From the NCBI RefSeq assembly GCF_050624435.1, contig NC_134537.1:12830584-12894583 (forward strand): a stretch of DNA of 64,000 nucleotides, read 5' to 3'. The DNA comes from Tenrec ecaudatus (Eukaryota; Chordata; Mammalia; Afrosoricida; Tenrecidae). The translations under genes and the position numbers were made by a program. The notes under the pieces were generated by a model that was given only the letters and a program-made list of their open reading frames with translations, was not told the origin of the DNA and ran no database searches. Below are positions 22,558 through 35,126 of this stretch, in pieces (position 1 is the stretch's first letter; each line of letters starts with the position of its first letter).

Positions 22558-24340
22558 TTTTTTTATTGTGAGTTAGGTGAAGGTTTACTGAGCAGAGATA
22601 CACATTTTGTGTCAGCTCATCCACTGTGGCCCTTGAAGGCACCATTATCACACTTCTCCCCTGTGTTTCCTTTTGTCTTGTTTTGAATCTAAATTTACAT
22701 CGGATCAAAAGGGAGATCTAATAACAAGTTGTCACGTTTCATTACAACTGCAGGCATCCTTGCCTTCTTGATTTTAAATGGTGGATTATTCTAACAGGCG
22801 TTCAGGTCCAGACCTGAAGGGCCACAGTCTCTATCCGACCAGCAAGCTAAATTTTAAATTTGTTCCACATTTTTCCTCCCACACTTTCCAGGACATTCTA
22901 ATGTGATTTTTTCCAGAGGAGATCGTAGTAGCAGCCAGGCACCATCCAGTTCTTCGGGTTCCAGGGCTAGTCCTGAGAGCTATTTCCATGTCTTTCAATT
23001 TCCATGTCTTTCAATTTTCATGATTCTTCTTTCCTCTGGACGGGGAGAGACCAATAGCTGCACCATAGGTGGCTTCTCTCAAGCTTTTAAGCCCCTAGTG
23101 TCTGCTCACTAAATTAGGATATGGAACATTGCCTTTGGGAGCCCTGTGATGCCCTTTACTTTTGATGTCCCCTGAGGCTACGGTCCTGATTCCCCAGGCG
23201 CAGTGACTCATTCTCTCAACATGTTTGACTTAGTCTAAGAATTATTCATAACCTTGCCACTCATGTGCTTCACCATATTCATGGATATCTTTGCAGCAGA
23301 GGTAAACACACACATCTCAATTATCCTCTGTCGAATCTACTTGAATTCATAGGTATAATAATCCCACTCTCCCTCTCACACCTGCTCAGCCAAACCTATA
23401 TTTGCAGATCACCTTTATTTTAGGATTGTGTTTAAAACAGTCTTTATATCAGTTGCCTTTCACTTTTCAATGTAACCGTTTTAGTGACATAATGCACATA
23501 TCATACATTTTGATAGTTCAATCAAATTCCAGTGAGCTGAGTGATCACCACCACAATCAATTTTAGGACGCGTTTTCTTCCTAAAATTGTTGTGGGCTCC
23601 CCATTACCCAACAGCCTTCTCTGCCATGCCCCTAGGAGACTATTAATGCAGTTGCCATTGCTGTAGATTTGTCTATCCTGAATTTCGTGTACAGAAAAAT
23701 ATACAAAATCAAAACAGCAACAGCAAAAAGCCAACCCAACAGCAATAACAAGATAAAACAGGAGAAACCTCTATAGAAAAGTAGAAAACAATGACAACTG
23801 GGACAAATATGCATCGTCTCAAAAGGGAGATCAGTGACAAGGTGTCATGCTTTGACCTAACCACAAATGCAATTGTCCACCCACAATGCACGCAGTCCGA
23901 GACCAGGCCTCTTCCATCTAGGTTCCTCGTCATAGGGATTCCCCAGGAGTTGAATCCACATGAAGAACCCTGCAAATGGGCTTCCGGCTTCCACTGTCAT
24001 CACAGCATTCTGTAAGCCAGGTGTACAGCATTTAAGCTCTAATATCATTCTCTCCTCCCATTTGGATTTTATTATTTACAATTCCTGGGTGACACGGGCT
24101 GGTGTCCTTCTTCAAGGTGGACTTCGCTGGTGTCTCATGAGATGGCTGCTTGCTTTAAGACAAGTCTTTCAGATCCAGACGCTATTCTTTCTGACACTTT
24201 GCTGTAGCACTCCTAGAGAGACCGACTGGAGGAGTCGCCTGAAATAACTCCCGCAGGCAGTTAGGTCATGACCACATTTGTGAGGCTGACACTGCACTGG
24301 GCGATGTTTTGTTCTGTTGTCACAGTATTTCTATGAGTTG
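22558..24340 (-). mobile_element. Older L1-type 3' UTR fragments, two blocks
   Basis: 22558-23110 begins with a T-run and ttattgtgagttaggtga, typical of an antisense L1 3' end. 23455-24340 repeats the organisation of 20690-21500 (dacctgcaaatggg-like ctgcaaatgggcttccgg, gctggtgtccttcttcaagg). Both non-coding. The open frames on either strand here overlap and are not supported. Confidence 0.5.
22982..23015. repeat. Tandem duplication, 2 x 17 bp
   Basis: Unit tttccatgtctttcaat present twice in a row without mismatch. Confidence 0.9.
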
Positions 24341-25596
24341 AAGCCAATTTTATGGCATCTAACAAGTTCCATTGCAGTTTGTTTTTAAGCTGTCAACTCC
24401 TTGCTCGGAACTTGACAGAAAATAGGTGGTCAATAACTGTTGAAATTCTTCCACTCTCTATTGGAAAACTGTCTACTGGGAAGGGGAACCAAACATATCA
24501 AACACTATTCAAAAATATTTTTGGCGTTTTTAGCTCCTCTTAGATGTTCATCTAACATATTCACGCTGGCAGCCCCTCAGGAAGAATGTTAGGACTACTG
24601 GGTCAAGGATGCTAGATTGAGCTAAAGTGAGGCCCCCGCAAAGATCACCAGGCTGGCAGGAGAGTGAACACCGACAAGCTGCGTAGCAATCCCACGGAGA
24701 AACTGTTTTCATCCTCAACTTGCATGCACAGACGAGCTGGGAATGAAGTCACTTGAACCTACATTTTCATGGAGTGGTGGGTTAGTGAGCTTTTGGTAAA
24801 GATTGACTATATGACATAAGGGACTAATATATGTTCCCAGAATGTAAGTTTTGCTGCCAAGAGCTGTCACGTTGTTATCACCCTGGAAAGTATGGCGAAG
24901 ACTTGGGAAAATTATGTGGGCTGAGCGATTCTTTTTCACTTCCAAATAAATGTGTCTGACTGAGCTCTTTTGCAAAAGAATAGCTTCAGCTTGCTTTGTT
25001 TGGCTGATGGGATTTTGCTTTTCTAGGATTAATTTGCGCCAAGTTTATTTTCCCAAAAATTATTTCATCATTCGTTTGATTGTAGATTATTTGATTGTAG
25101 AAATAAGAAAAATGCTTTTGACCAACAAATCTTAGTCTTTCTAGTGCTTATCTTCCTACTTTAAATAATAGAAAACGGGTAGTTCTTCAATTGTCAACTT
25201 TCGACTTTTATATTACCTGAACTATGAGAGAAATGGAGTATGTTCCGCTACATTTTCTTTCTCTCCTTTCCCTTCATAATTGCTATTTTTATTCTACAAA
25301 ACGAGGCAGCATCTTATAAGTTCCAGTGATAATCAGTAATATCAAATATTTATTGGGTGTGTACTGTTTACTGAGTGACCATTTTTATCCTTTTCTTAGA
25401 CCTTTGCAGTGGAAATTCTTATGCCTATCTTTTCAGACGTGGAAACTGAAGCACAGAAAGGTTAGGCACCTGGTGCAAGGCTCCCCGATTAATATGTAAT
25501 GGAAACAGGATGACTTGATTATCTGCACAATTAACTATTATGTTCTACTGCTTTCCGTAGATGAGACTATTAGGGCACCTAGCATTCCTGGCTACT
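24341..25596. other. Unassigned intergenic sequence
   Basis: No recognisable repeat or gene. Composition is ordinary and moderately AT-rich. Confidence 0.5.
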
Positions 25597-26768
25597 GATG
25601 AAGGTCAAAGGTTAAAGCCTTCAGTCTAGACTATACCTGAATATGAAGAAAACAAAAATCATTACAACTGGACTGAGACATCGCATCATGATAAATGAAG
25701 ACAAACTTGAAGCTGTCAACGAGTTCATTCAACTTAATCAACAATCAATGCCCATGCAAGCTGCAGCCAATAAATCAAGAGACATATTGTGTTGTGCAAA
25801 TTTGCTGCAAAGGTTTTAAATGAAAAGATGTCACTTTGATGACTAAGCTAGAAGTAACTCAAGTCATGGTCTTTTCAATCACTTCACCTGTTTGTGAAAG
25901 CTGGAGAGTTAAAAAGGAAATAAAAGAAGGTTTGATGCATTCAATTTGTGGTGTTGGTGAATATTATTAACTAATGTGGAATACCAAAATGTGTTAGTCC
26001 AGGATGACTAGACTCAAATGTATATAAGAAAGAGCTTTATATAAAAGAGCAATTGTATATTGAGAAAACATCCCAGCCCAGTTCAGATCAAGTCCGTAAG
26101 TCCAATATTAGCCCATATGTCCAATACTGGTCCAGAAATTCCTCTTTAGACTCACGCAGCACATGCAATGATGCCAAATGCAGGAAGATCACGGGCCAGT
26201 GGGTAGAAGGTCTTGTGGATCCAGTGGCAGTGGAAGCCTCTCAATAATGACGAGGGTCTCCACGCATCTCCTCCAGCTCTCTGAGTGTGTCTCCTCAGCA
26301 GGAAAGGGCAAGCAGAGAGAGTGGGTCTGGTCTCCAGTGAGCTATTTATCTTCTTATCACCTCCAAATGAGGTCAGCAAGCTGCAACCTGACTGACAGGC
26401 TAAACTCCACCCCCAAAGAACACACAAAGCCATCTTAAAAGAATCACAATTAGCATGTGCTTTAGAAGCAAGAATGTCAGGATGTTGACTTACTTTGGAC
26501 ATGCCACCAAGGAATGTCATGTTTGGTAGAGAGTCTGAAATGAGAGGAACCCTCAGTGACATGACATGATACATGAGCACAACACCCGACAGACGCAGAC
26601 CAGCAATCATAAAGGAGTGAAGCTAACAGAGGAAACAGTTATTTCTTTGTACTTAAGCATTGGCCCAGCAACACTTGTGAGGATGGCTCAAATCCAGGAA
26701 GTGCTTTCTTCCGTTGTCCACGGGGTTGCTATGTGTTGGGGCTGAGCTGACAGCACCTGACAACAGCA
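25597..26768 (+). mobile_element. RTE/BovB-like LINE 3' part, split by an LTR-like element
   Basis: 25597-25989 and 26416-26768 join as one RTE 3' end, finishing gacagcacctgacaacagc, the usual RTE terminus. The second piece resumes at aaagaacacacaaagcc, directly after the point where the first breaks (taccaaaa). Confidence 0.8.
25990..26415 (+). mobile_element. Solo LTR-like element, copy C (truncated 3')
   Basis: Begins tgtgttagtccaggatgac and follows copy B up to the ctaaactccacccc segment, then stops about 45 bp short of the usual end. Flanks caaaa and caaag in the host RTE suggest a 5-bp duplication with a small change. Confidence 0.7.
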
Positions 26769-27005
26769 TACTGAGAGAATTCTCACCTCCCAGGCAGGAG
26801 GACACGGGTTCAGTTCCCGGGCAATGCACAGTCTCATTTGTGTATGGGAGAAGCCTTGTTCCGATGATGCTGAACCACCAGGTGCTCCACAGGAGAAAAA
26901 CGAGGCTTTCCAATGCACAATAAGTTACCGTCTCAGAAGCCCACCAGGGCAGTTCTACTCGGTCCTGTCACGTCCCTGTGAGTCGTCGTCGACTTGACGG
27001 TAGTA
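26769..27005 (+). mobile_element. SINE with tRNA-Gly-like head and AfroSINE tail
   Basis: 26776-26830 (gagaattctcacctcccagg, then B box gggttcagttcccgg at 26806-26820) matches the anticodon and T arms of tRNA-Gly, with a CCC anticodon loop. The acceptor and D arms are lost, so it is not a working tRNA. The tail (gggcagttctactcggtcct, gtcgacttgacggtag) is the RTE-related 3' region of AfroSINEs. Confidence 0.75.
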
Positions 27006-27009
27006 AGTT

Positions 27010-27175
27010 TTTGGTTTTAGCTTTTTAGTTTTCCAGAAGCATATTAGGGAAAATGACCTGGATCTACTTCTGAAAAATCAGCCAATGAAATCTCTATGGA
27101 TTGTGATGGAATGGCCCTGCGGTGCCCAGGATCTCCATGAGTCAGTGACAGTAACCACCATCCTTTTGTTATGGA
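27010..27175 (+). mobile_element. SINE body fragment
   Basis: gacctggatctacttctgaa and gccaatgaaatctctatgga match the body of the Gly-type SINE at 58095. Its head is missing. Confidence 0.55.
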
Positions 27176-27235
27176 CGAGGTTTGCACCCCTCCCAATGAT
27201 TGTTGGAACCCTAACCCTTACACATGTGCGTATAT

Positions 27236-27480
27236 ATTTTTTCTTTAAATAATTTTATTGGGGACTCATACAACACTTATCACAATCCATACATCTATCA
27301 ATTGTATAAAGCACATTTGTACATTCATTATCCTCATCATTCTCAAAACATCTGCTCTCCACGTAAGCCACTGGCATCAGCTCTCCTCCCTCCCCGCTCC
27401 CTTCTCCCTCATGAACCCTTGATAATTTAGAAATCGTTATTTTGTAGTATCTTACACTGTCCCACGTCTTCCTTCCATGC
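27236..27480 (-). mobile_element. L1 3' end, 5'-truncated
   Basis: Antisense L1 terminus: aaataattttattggggact, atcacaatccatacatc, then the C-rich tract and ccttgataatttagaaatcg. On its own strand it ends with the AATAAAATTATT-type poly(A) signal. Confidence 0.85.
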
Positions 27481-28324
27481 GGGTATAATCTTGGAAATAG
27501 GGCTTTCCTTGCTATGTTATGGAGACCCTGTCTGTGCTTTAAACCTAACAACTTGTGGTTTATGAGGAGTGGCATTGGCACAGAACAAAGCTCAAGAGAA
27601 AAATGGATACCATGTACAGATTAGTCAAGGAGCCCTGGGGTGTTGCCAGAGAAGTGAATCTGCCCCCAGAGGCAACAAAGAGTGTCTTCCCCTAGAGTCA
27701 ATGTCCTGGATTCGAACTTCTAGCCTTCCGAACTGCAAGAACGTAAATTTCTGGTTTTCAAAGCCTCCCACTTGTGGGATTTCAGTTACAGCAGCCCAAG
27801 TAACTAGTGCTTGATCTCTCCTCCACTTTCAACTGTCAGTCTCTTGTTAGCAATACCTTTAATTTTATATTGTCAAGATTGATAACATTCTGTCGTGTAA
27901 TCTTTTAAGTTTTCTGCGTTTGCTTTATAGGTTATTTCAAAAGCTGAAAAATCATAGGCTGTCTTGCCATTATAATAACTAAGTGAATATGTATTATTCA
28001 ATGCAGAGACAAGTAGTGCTTTAGGATTATACATTTAATGTTTCAAACTCACTACTCATCAAAGCAATATGATCTAGCATCCAGTTCAAATGGATTTTCA
28101 TTTCTTAACATCAATCCCTATTTCAGTTGCAAAAAATTATGTCACTTTTTAGCTTACATCTTCTTTGAACCATAATTTTCTCCTGCAATTTCCCTCAGAT
28201 GTTGCTTAGTGCCTTTTACTGCTGGGAACCTTGTTTGGGAAATTTTAATTATTCCTTTATTTCCAGCCCTACTTCTTCTTACTCTCTAGCCTTGAACTTG
28301 GTGTGTCTCTGGGATCTTGTCATT
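27481..28324. other. Unassigned intergenic sequence
   Basis: Nothing recognised; AT-rich in the second half. Confidence 0.5.
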
Positions 28325-28965
28325 TATTTTTTTAAATCATTTTATTGAGGGCTCATACAACTCTTATCACAATCCACACATCCATTCATTGTGTCAAGCA
28401 CATTGTTGCCATCATCATTCTCAAAACATTTGCTTTCTACTTGAGCCCTCGTTATCAGTTCCCTATTTTGCCCCCTCCCTTCCAGTCCACCCCTCCCTCA
28501 AGAACCCTTGATAATTTATAAATTATTATTATTTTGTCATGTCTTACCTGTCCGAAGTCTCCCTTCACCCACTTTTCTGTTGTCCGCCTCCCAGGGACGA
28601 GGTTATATGTAGATCCTTGAAATCGGTTCCCCCTTTCCAACCCATTCTCCCTGTACCCTCCCAGTATCGCCACTCTCACCACTGGTCCTGAAGGTTTCAT
28701 CCATCCTGGATTCCGTGTGTTTCCAATTCCTATCTGTACCAGTGTACATCATCTGGTCTAGCCAGATGTGTATGGTAGAATTGGGATCATGATAATGTGG
28801 GTGAGGAAGCATTTAAGAACTACAGGAAAGTTGTATGTTTCATCATTGCTACACTACACCCTGACTGGCTTGCCTCTTCCCCCTGATCATTCTGTAAGGA
28901 GATGTCCAGTTGTCTACAGATGGGCTTTGGGTCCCCACTCCACACTGTCCCTCATTGTCATTTAA
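28325..28965 (-). mobile_element. L1 3' UTR, 5'-truncated
   Basis: Antisense copy from the poly(A) side (tttttttaaatcattttatt) through the C/T-rich tract to gatgggctttgggtccccac. Collinear with copies at 33716 and 62128. Confidence 0.88.
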
Positions 28966-30340
28966 TAGTCTATTTCCAACTGCTTTTTCCCTTCAATGGC
29001 TTCTGAGTCACTTTGTCTTCTGCTTCTTCTCCTTTGACTATTCATTGTATCTGAGGTGGACATTTACACAGCAAATTAGACCACCCCCCACCCAGCAACT
29101 CAGACACAAATTGCTCTGTAACATTGATTATAATCTCTGTTGTTTGTTAACACTCTTGCCCTGTGTACCCAGTCTGCTTCATTTTTATCCATCCAGTTTC
29201 CCTGTCATCTTTGCCTTCTCATCTTTGCTATTGGGTGAAGGTTGACCATTTGACTCCATAAGATAGATTGTTTAAAGGAGCAAAATTGTTTATTTTATAG
29301 GCTAATCTATTACTCGACTGAAAGGTCACCTCTGGAAGTGGCTTTAGTTCCAGGTTAAAAGGTTAAAATGAGTATTTTAGGGTCATGCTAGGTCCAGTAA
29401 GGCTGTCTTTGTATGAATATTAATTTTGTTTAACCCATCTCTTATTCTAACCAGGGCTTTCTATTCCTTCCCTGACAAGGTAGGTTGGTAGTGCTTGCTG
29501 GGCAACAAGTAGTTCTTTGGTCTCAGACTGGAAGAAGCTGTGTTTAGTATGTGTCATTAATCCTTGTGGTGAAGTTAATAGTTGATCAGATTTTCCTAGC
29601 TATACACTGTAATTCCCACCAAATGATTGGGTGAGATGATAGGAATAAAAATTTGGAAATTTAACAAGGTAATTTGGTCACTTTGGTATTTGTAAGGTTT
29701 AAAACAAGCCACCTCAGAAACAGAAACAGGTGCTTGGAAGGGATTTCATTCTTTAGACCCCAAGATTCCTGTGTGCTGAATCTTCTTGATCCAGGACACA
29801 GAGGTATGATGTCAGAGAAGCAGTACAAGCAGGATCAAGAGCTAGGAACGGAGTAGTGGGTTTCCCACCCCACAGAGTAAGGAAGTCCAGTGCCTTTGGA
29901 TAGGAGTCTGCCTTGTAGCGTGAGGTCTTTGAGGCTTTTAGTTGAAGGAGCTAGTTTTGCTGACCTATGGAGTTGAATGTGGGCACATTTGGGGGCAAGG
30001 TTTATGGCAGTCTGGTGTGTCATTTAGGCATTGATTGGCAGCACTAAAGAAAGTTAATAACACTTGTCCAAGCAGGGGAGGGGCCAAGTACCAGGAAGGC
30101 TTGCCTGCAGGAATAGATGAGAAGAGGTTTCCCTGCCAGAAGAAATGAATCCTGAGAATTGCTTGTCCTGAATTGGAACTTGTTAACTTCCCTAAGAAAT
30201 CTCATATTTTTTCATGTTAAATGTTAGGTCTGGGTGACCATTGAAGAGAAGTAGGCAGTTTAGAGGAAGGGGTGGTTAGTGTTAGAATTGTTCAAGAAGG
30301 ATTGAGGGGTGAATCGTGTCTGACTCCTGCCACACAGAAA
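28966..30340. other. Unassigned; no gene seen
   Basis: Moderately AT-rich. It lies directly upstream of the L1 ORF2 fragment and could be another part of an old element, but I recognise no ORF1 or LTR features. Confidence 0.45.
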
Positions 30341-30416
30341 TTAGCCAGTGAAAGACCCTCAACATTCATTAACCAAATCCTTAAAGAGAAATCAATAGAT
30401 CAAGAATTATAATAGG

Positions 30417-30693
30417 GAAAAAAAAAGAGGACCTGATGCAAGGGGCTTAAGTGGAGAGCAAATGCTTTGAGAATGATTGGGGCAGGGAATGTATGGATGT
30501 GCTTTATACAATTGATGTATGTATATGTATGGATTGTGATAAGAGTTGTATGAGTCCCTAATAAAATGTAAAAAAAGAAAGAGAAAAAATGATTAGGGCA
30601 AAGACTGTACATATGTGCTTTATACAATTGATGTATGTATATGTATGAACTTTGATAAGAGTTGTATGAGCCCCAATAAATTGTTTAAAAAAA
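30417..30693 (+). mobile_element. L1 3' tail, doubled, with 15-bp target duplication
   Basis: 277-bp insertion flanked by a perfect duplication aagaattataatagg (30402-30416 and 30694-30708) inside L1 ORF2. It holds two successive L1 3' ends, each with tttatacaattgatgtatgt ... ttgtatgag and an AATAAA-type signal (about 30560 and 30675). Confidence 0.88.
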
Positions 30694-31499
30694 AAGAATT
30701 ATAATAGGTGATTTTAAGATCAACAGGCAAGAACCCCAATAAAGGAGCGGAAGAGCTGAACAAGACAATCAAGCAACTTGACCTCATAGATATCTATAGT
30801 ATACTCCACCCAACAGTATAAAAAATACACATTCTTCTCCAATGCACGTGGCTCGTATTCTAGAATAGACCAGATGCTGGGACATAAAGCCAGCTTGAGA
30901 AAGTTCTGACATCTGGAGATCATTCAAGCCATCTTCTCTGATCACAGCACCACAAAGCTGGAAATCAACAATAGAAGTAAGAGACAAATAAAGGCAATAC
31001 TTTGGAGGCTCAACAATTCACTTCTCAAAAAAGAATGGGTAATAGTCCAAATAAGAGAGGGAAGTAGAAAATTCCTAGAAACTAACAAGAATGATAATAC
31101 AACATACCAAAAACTATCGGATGCAGCAAAAACAGTTATCAGAGGTCACTTTATTGCAATAAATGCACACATAAAAAAGGAGGAGAGAAAATCATGGTCA
31201 CCTCCTTTACACAGCACCTCCAGCAGTTAGAACAGGGTGAACAGCATAATCCTTCCAACGGGAAAAGAAAAGACATTATAAAAATTAGAGCAGAAATAAA
31301 TTAACTGGAAAACAGAAAAACAATGGGAAAAATGTCAAAACAAGAAGTTGGTTATTGAAACAACATTTCAAAGATTAACAAAATCAACCAAGAAAAAACC
31401 CCGACAAACTGCTAATAATCTTAAAGGAAAAGAAGTAGCAGATGTCAATATCAACAGGGAATCCAGGACAGATATACCCCTCAGGATCAATAATCAGAA

Positions 31500-31822
31500 T
31501 AGCAATACCAGGAGGGGGAGGGAGTGGAGAGGGGGAATTTATCACAATGATCTACATATAACTCCCTCCCAGGGACTCAGACACCAGATAAGTGGGTGAA
31601 GGGAGACAGAGGTTGATATAAGACATGAAAAACAATTCATTAGGGGTTCATGAGGGAAGGTAGGGGAAGAGGGAAATGAGCTGAAACCAAGGGCTCAAGT
31701 AGAAAGCAAATATTTTGAAAATGATGATGGCAACATATGTACAAATATGCTTGACACAGTGGATATGTGTATGAATTGTGATAAGAGCTGTAAGAACCCC
31801 TATTAAAATGATTTTTATAAAA
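31500..31822 (+). mobile_element. L1 3' UTR, 5'-truncated
   Basis: G-rich start, then gtgggtgaagggagacag, gggttcatgagggaagg and the terminal gtgataagagctgtaagaac with ttaaaatgatttt. Inserted within L1 ORF2; approximate target duplication agaat. Confidence 0.8.
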
Positions 31823-32345
31823 AGAATTAGAGATGAAACAGGGGAAGTCACAACAGATCCTAAGGGAATAAAAAAGATGAATAAAACAGTACTATGAATG
31901 ACCAAATGCTAACAAATTCAATAACTTGGAAGACATGGACAAATACCTAGAAAAACACTCACTAATTTATCACACATGGACATTAAGACATTGAACAGAC
32001 CCATAGCAAGATAAGAAATAGATAAGGTCATGAAGAAACTCCCAACTAAAAAAAGCCCCAGTTCAGATGGCTTCACAGGAGAATTCTATGAACCATTCAG
32101 AGAAGAGCTGACACCAACAGTACGCAAACTCTTCCAGAGCATAGAAAGGGACAGCAAACCCACACACTCATTCTATGAACATAACGCTGATACTAAAACT
32201 GGGCAAAGACTCCACAAGGATAGAGCACTGCAGACCTCTATCCCTCATGAAATAGATGCAAAAATCCTGGCCAATAGAATCCAGCAACATATAACAAAAA
32301 TAATACAGTATATAAAACCCAGGATTGATGAACCTATAGGGACAG

Positions 32346-32849
32346 TGTGGCAGTTACATAAACTGTTGTCAATTTCAGACTGAAGAGTGAAGGGGTGGAG
32401 TTTAGGCTGTCAAGCAGGTCACAGCTTGATGACCTCATTTGGAGGTGATAAGGAGATAAATAGCTCTCTGGAGGAGGGACATGTGGTCCCTCCGTGTGAG
32501 ACATTCCTGGTGAGAAGACACATGGAGCTATGCTAGAGCCCTGGAGCTGAAGGAGCCATGTGGAGACCCCTGCCAGCACTGAGATGCTCCCACCACCACT
32601 GGATCCGCAAGACTTTCCACCCACCAGCCTGTGATCTTCCTGCATTCAGTGTCATTGCATGTGTTTCCTGAGTCTGAAGAGGAATTTGTAGATTGATATA
32701 GGACATCGGGGCTAATATTGGAGTTATGAATTTAACCTGGTCTGGGCTTGGATGTTTTCTTAATGTAAAATTGCTCTTTGATATAAAGTTCTCTCATATA
32801 CATATGAGTGTCACTGGATTTGTTTCTCTAGTTTACCCAGACGAACACA
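32346..32849 (-). mobile_element. Solo LTR-like element, copy D (504 bp)
   Basis: Reads tgtggcagttacataaact ... tttacccagacgaacaca on +, flanked by a perfect 5-bp duplication gacag (32341-32345 and 32850-32854). Inserted in L1 ORF2. Same subtype as B. Confidence 0.8.
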
Positions 32850-33204
32850 GACAGCAAGGGAGCGAGGGCGTACAGTGGTGGTTGGGTAGAAGGGAGATGA
32901 CATCAAGGAGACCATGGAGAAAAAGGATATTTGGAAATGGATTGTGGTACCAATTGTACAATTCTACTTGATGTCATTGAAATATGGAATGATAGGATAT
33001 CTGTATTAGCTCCCAATAAAATGGTTTTGAAAAAACAAATAGAAACTTTATAAATGCATTCATTTCTTTCAGAGAAATGAGGTAGAAGAAAGAGGAGAGA
33101 GTTTATGTGTATTTCAAAATGCTTGAGCCCTTACCTGATATGTATGCATCTAAATTACTGTAACCATGTACTAGAAATACAGAGCAGTTTAAAGAAAAAG
33201 GAAC
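32850..33204. other. Unassigned; 3' tail of an element ending near 33035
   Basis: 32880-33035 ends in tcccaataaaatggttttga, a retroelement-like poly(A) end, but its family is not clear. 33036-33204 holds nothing recognised. Confidence 0.4.
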
Positions 33205-33520
33205 TACCATGGACTACCAAAAGAATGAACAAACCTACTTTGGAAAAAGTTCAATTAGAATGCTCCTTTGAGGCAAAGATAGTGAGACTTCAGCTCACCT
33301 GCGGTGAGCATACATATTGTCAGCAGAGGCCGGTCTCTGTAGAAGGACACCATGCTTGGTGAGGGTCAGTGACAAGATGGACTGATGCAGTGGCTACTAC
33401 AAGGGGCGCAAACATAAGAACAATTGTGAGGATGGCCCAGGACAGGAAGGTGTTTCTTTTCTGTTGTACGTAGGGTCATATGAGTCGGAACCAACTGGAC
33501 AGCACCTGATAACAACTGAC
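33205..33520 (+). mobile_element. RTE/BovB-like LINE, 3' end
   Basis: Begins accatggactaccaaaaga and ends gacagcacctgataacaact, the RTE terminus. 5'-truncated. Confidence 0.88.
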
Positions 33521-33715
33521 GTATGCCTGACTTCCTTATAGTGAACAGAACCATATGGGGCATGGAATTAAAAAAAATATGAACAAGTAGAACCCATAAG
33601 GGTAGACTTATTAGCAACTCTATTTTCCTTCTTCATGTGTTATACTCATTATCCATTTGATGCTTTAGTCCCCACCCATCTGTGAAATTTAGGACATGTT
33701 CCTCAATTATATTAC

Positions 33716-34475
33716 TAAAAATGTATTAATCATTTTATTGGGAGGCTCTTACAAATCTTATGACAATCCATCCTTCAGTTGTATTAAGCACACCTGTACA
33801 TATGTTGCCATCAACATTTCCAAAACATTTTCTACTTGAGCCCTTGGTATCAGTTCCTTTTTACCCCTCCCTCCCTTCCCCACTCTCCTACTCTTATGAA
33901 TTTTTGATCAATTATATATTATTATTGTTATTTCATTTCTTACACTGTCCATTGTCTCCCTTCACCCACATTTCTGTTATTTGTCCCCCTTGGGGGTGGG
34001 CTATAGAACCAACCTTGTGATGGGTTCCCTCTTTGTCCCTCTCCTCCACTCCTACCATCCCCCTACCCTCATGATATTGCTCTTCCCACTAACTATATCT
34101 GTTCTGGGTCAAATTCCATGTGTTGGAAGCTCTTATCTATACCAATGTGTGTACTCCGGTGTAGCTGGATTTATAAGGTAGAACTAGGTCATGGTAGTTC
34201 GGGGAGGAAGCATTAAAGAACTAGAGGAATGATTTGTGTTTCGTCAGTGCTATACTGCACCCTGGTCGAATCATCCCTTCCTCATATCCCTTCTGTGAAG
34301 CGGTGTCTAATTGTCTACAGAGTGGCTTTGGGTCTCCACTCTACCCCACTCTTTCACATCAATATAATTGTTTCGGATCTTTTGATACCCCATAACTGAT
34401 CCCGTTGACACCTCATGATCACACAGGCTGGTGTGCTTCTTCCATGTGGGCTTATTTGCTTCCCTAGGGTCCTCT
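33716..34475 (-). mobile_element. L1 3' UTR, 5'-truncated
   Basis: Antisense L1 3' UTR from attaatcattttattggga to gcttcttccatgtgggctta. Same layout as the copies at 28325 and 62128. Confidence 0.88.
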
Positions 34476-35126
34476 GACCGTTCTTAGAAAATAAAATATT
34501 TTCCTTTGCTTTTAGTCATTAGAATATTCTCATTTTAGTCAATATTGTGTCCAGGCCATACAAATAATTACCCTGAACTTCATTTGAAATGAAAATTTCT
34601 CCTCCCACAGATTGGACTGAAAGTCTTGAGCTATTAAAGAAGTATTACATCCTTCTTTCCACTACTCGAAAAATATTTTTCTCTCTTTCCTTACTACCAC
34701 CCTCTCTGTTACCACCCACAACTCTATTTCCCCTGATGTGAGGTAAAGAGGGAGAACTTCTTCCTTGACTGGTCTGCTGTACAATCTCTCTTGGTGCAAG
34801 TGGAGCTTCTGCCCTGTGCAGCCTGGGATCTTTCTGAGTTCTCCAACCCCAGGAGCTTGCTTCAGGGTATGTTAGATACCAGTCCACAGTACCCTCCACA
34901 TTTCAAGAAGCACATCAAACTCTCTAAGGTCCTTCTTGAAGCTCCTTTCTCCAAGCTCAGGGTGGGGTGAGGGTGAGGGGTGGGTCTTCTTCCTCCCCAA
35001 TGAAGTTGGGGTAAAAAATGTCACAGCACTGCAAAGAAAGGTCTCCCAATTTTCTTTCTATGTGGGGTCTTTTACGAAACCCTTTAAAAATATATTTGAT
35101 GTGATATTGAGCTAAATGTTGAAAAA
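34476..35126. other. Unassigned intergenic sequence
   Basis: No recognisable element. A G-rich patch (gggtggggtgagggtgaggg) sits at 34960-34985. Confidence 0.5.

Larger units (their letters stand above)
30341..32345 (+). mobile_element. L1 ORF2 fragment (endonuclease end to RT), interrupted
   Basis: Plus-strand L1 ORF2: 30712-31500 runs from the end of the endonuclease (SDHSTTKLEINNRSK-type reading near 30935) into the linker. 31823-32345 gives the RT start (aaaagccccagttcagatgg encodes KSPSSDGFTGEFY). Full of stops. Interrupted by a short L1 tail (30417-30693) and an L1 3' UTR piece (31500-31822), then cut by LTR copy D. Confidence 0.8.

Noticed and set aside
23791..24247. Opposed open frames suggesting a small gene
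   Set aside because: They lie in an old L1-type 3' UTR and overlap on both strands.
26776..26830. Functional tRNA-Gly gene
   Set aside because: Only the anticodon and T arms match; the acceptor and D arms are missing and it grades into a SINE tail.
32030..32383. 117-codon frame with KSPSSDGFTGEFY
   Set aside because: Real protein signal but it is the L1 reverse transcriptase start, running on into LTR copy D; not a host gene.
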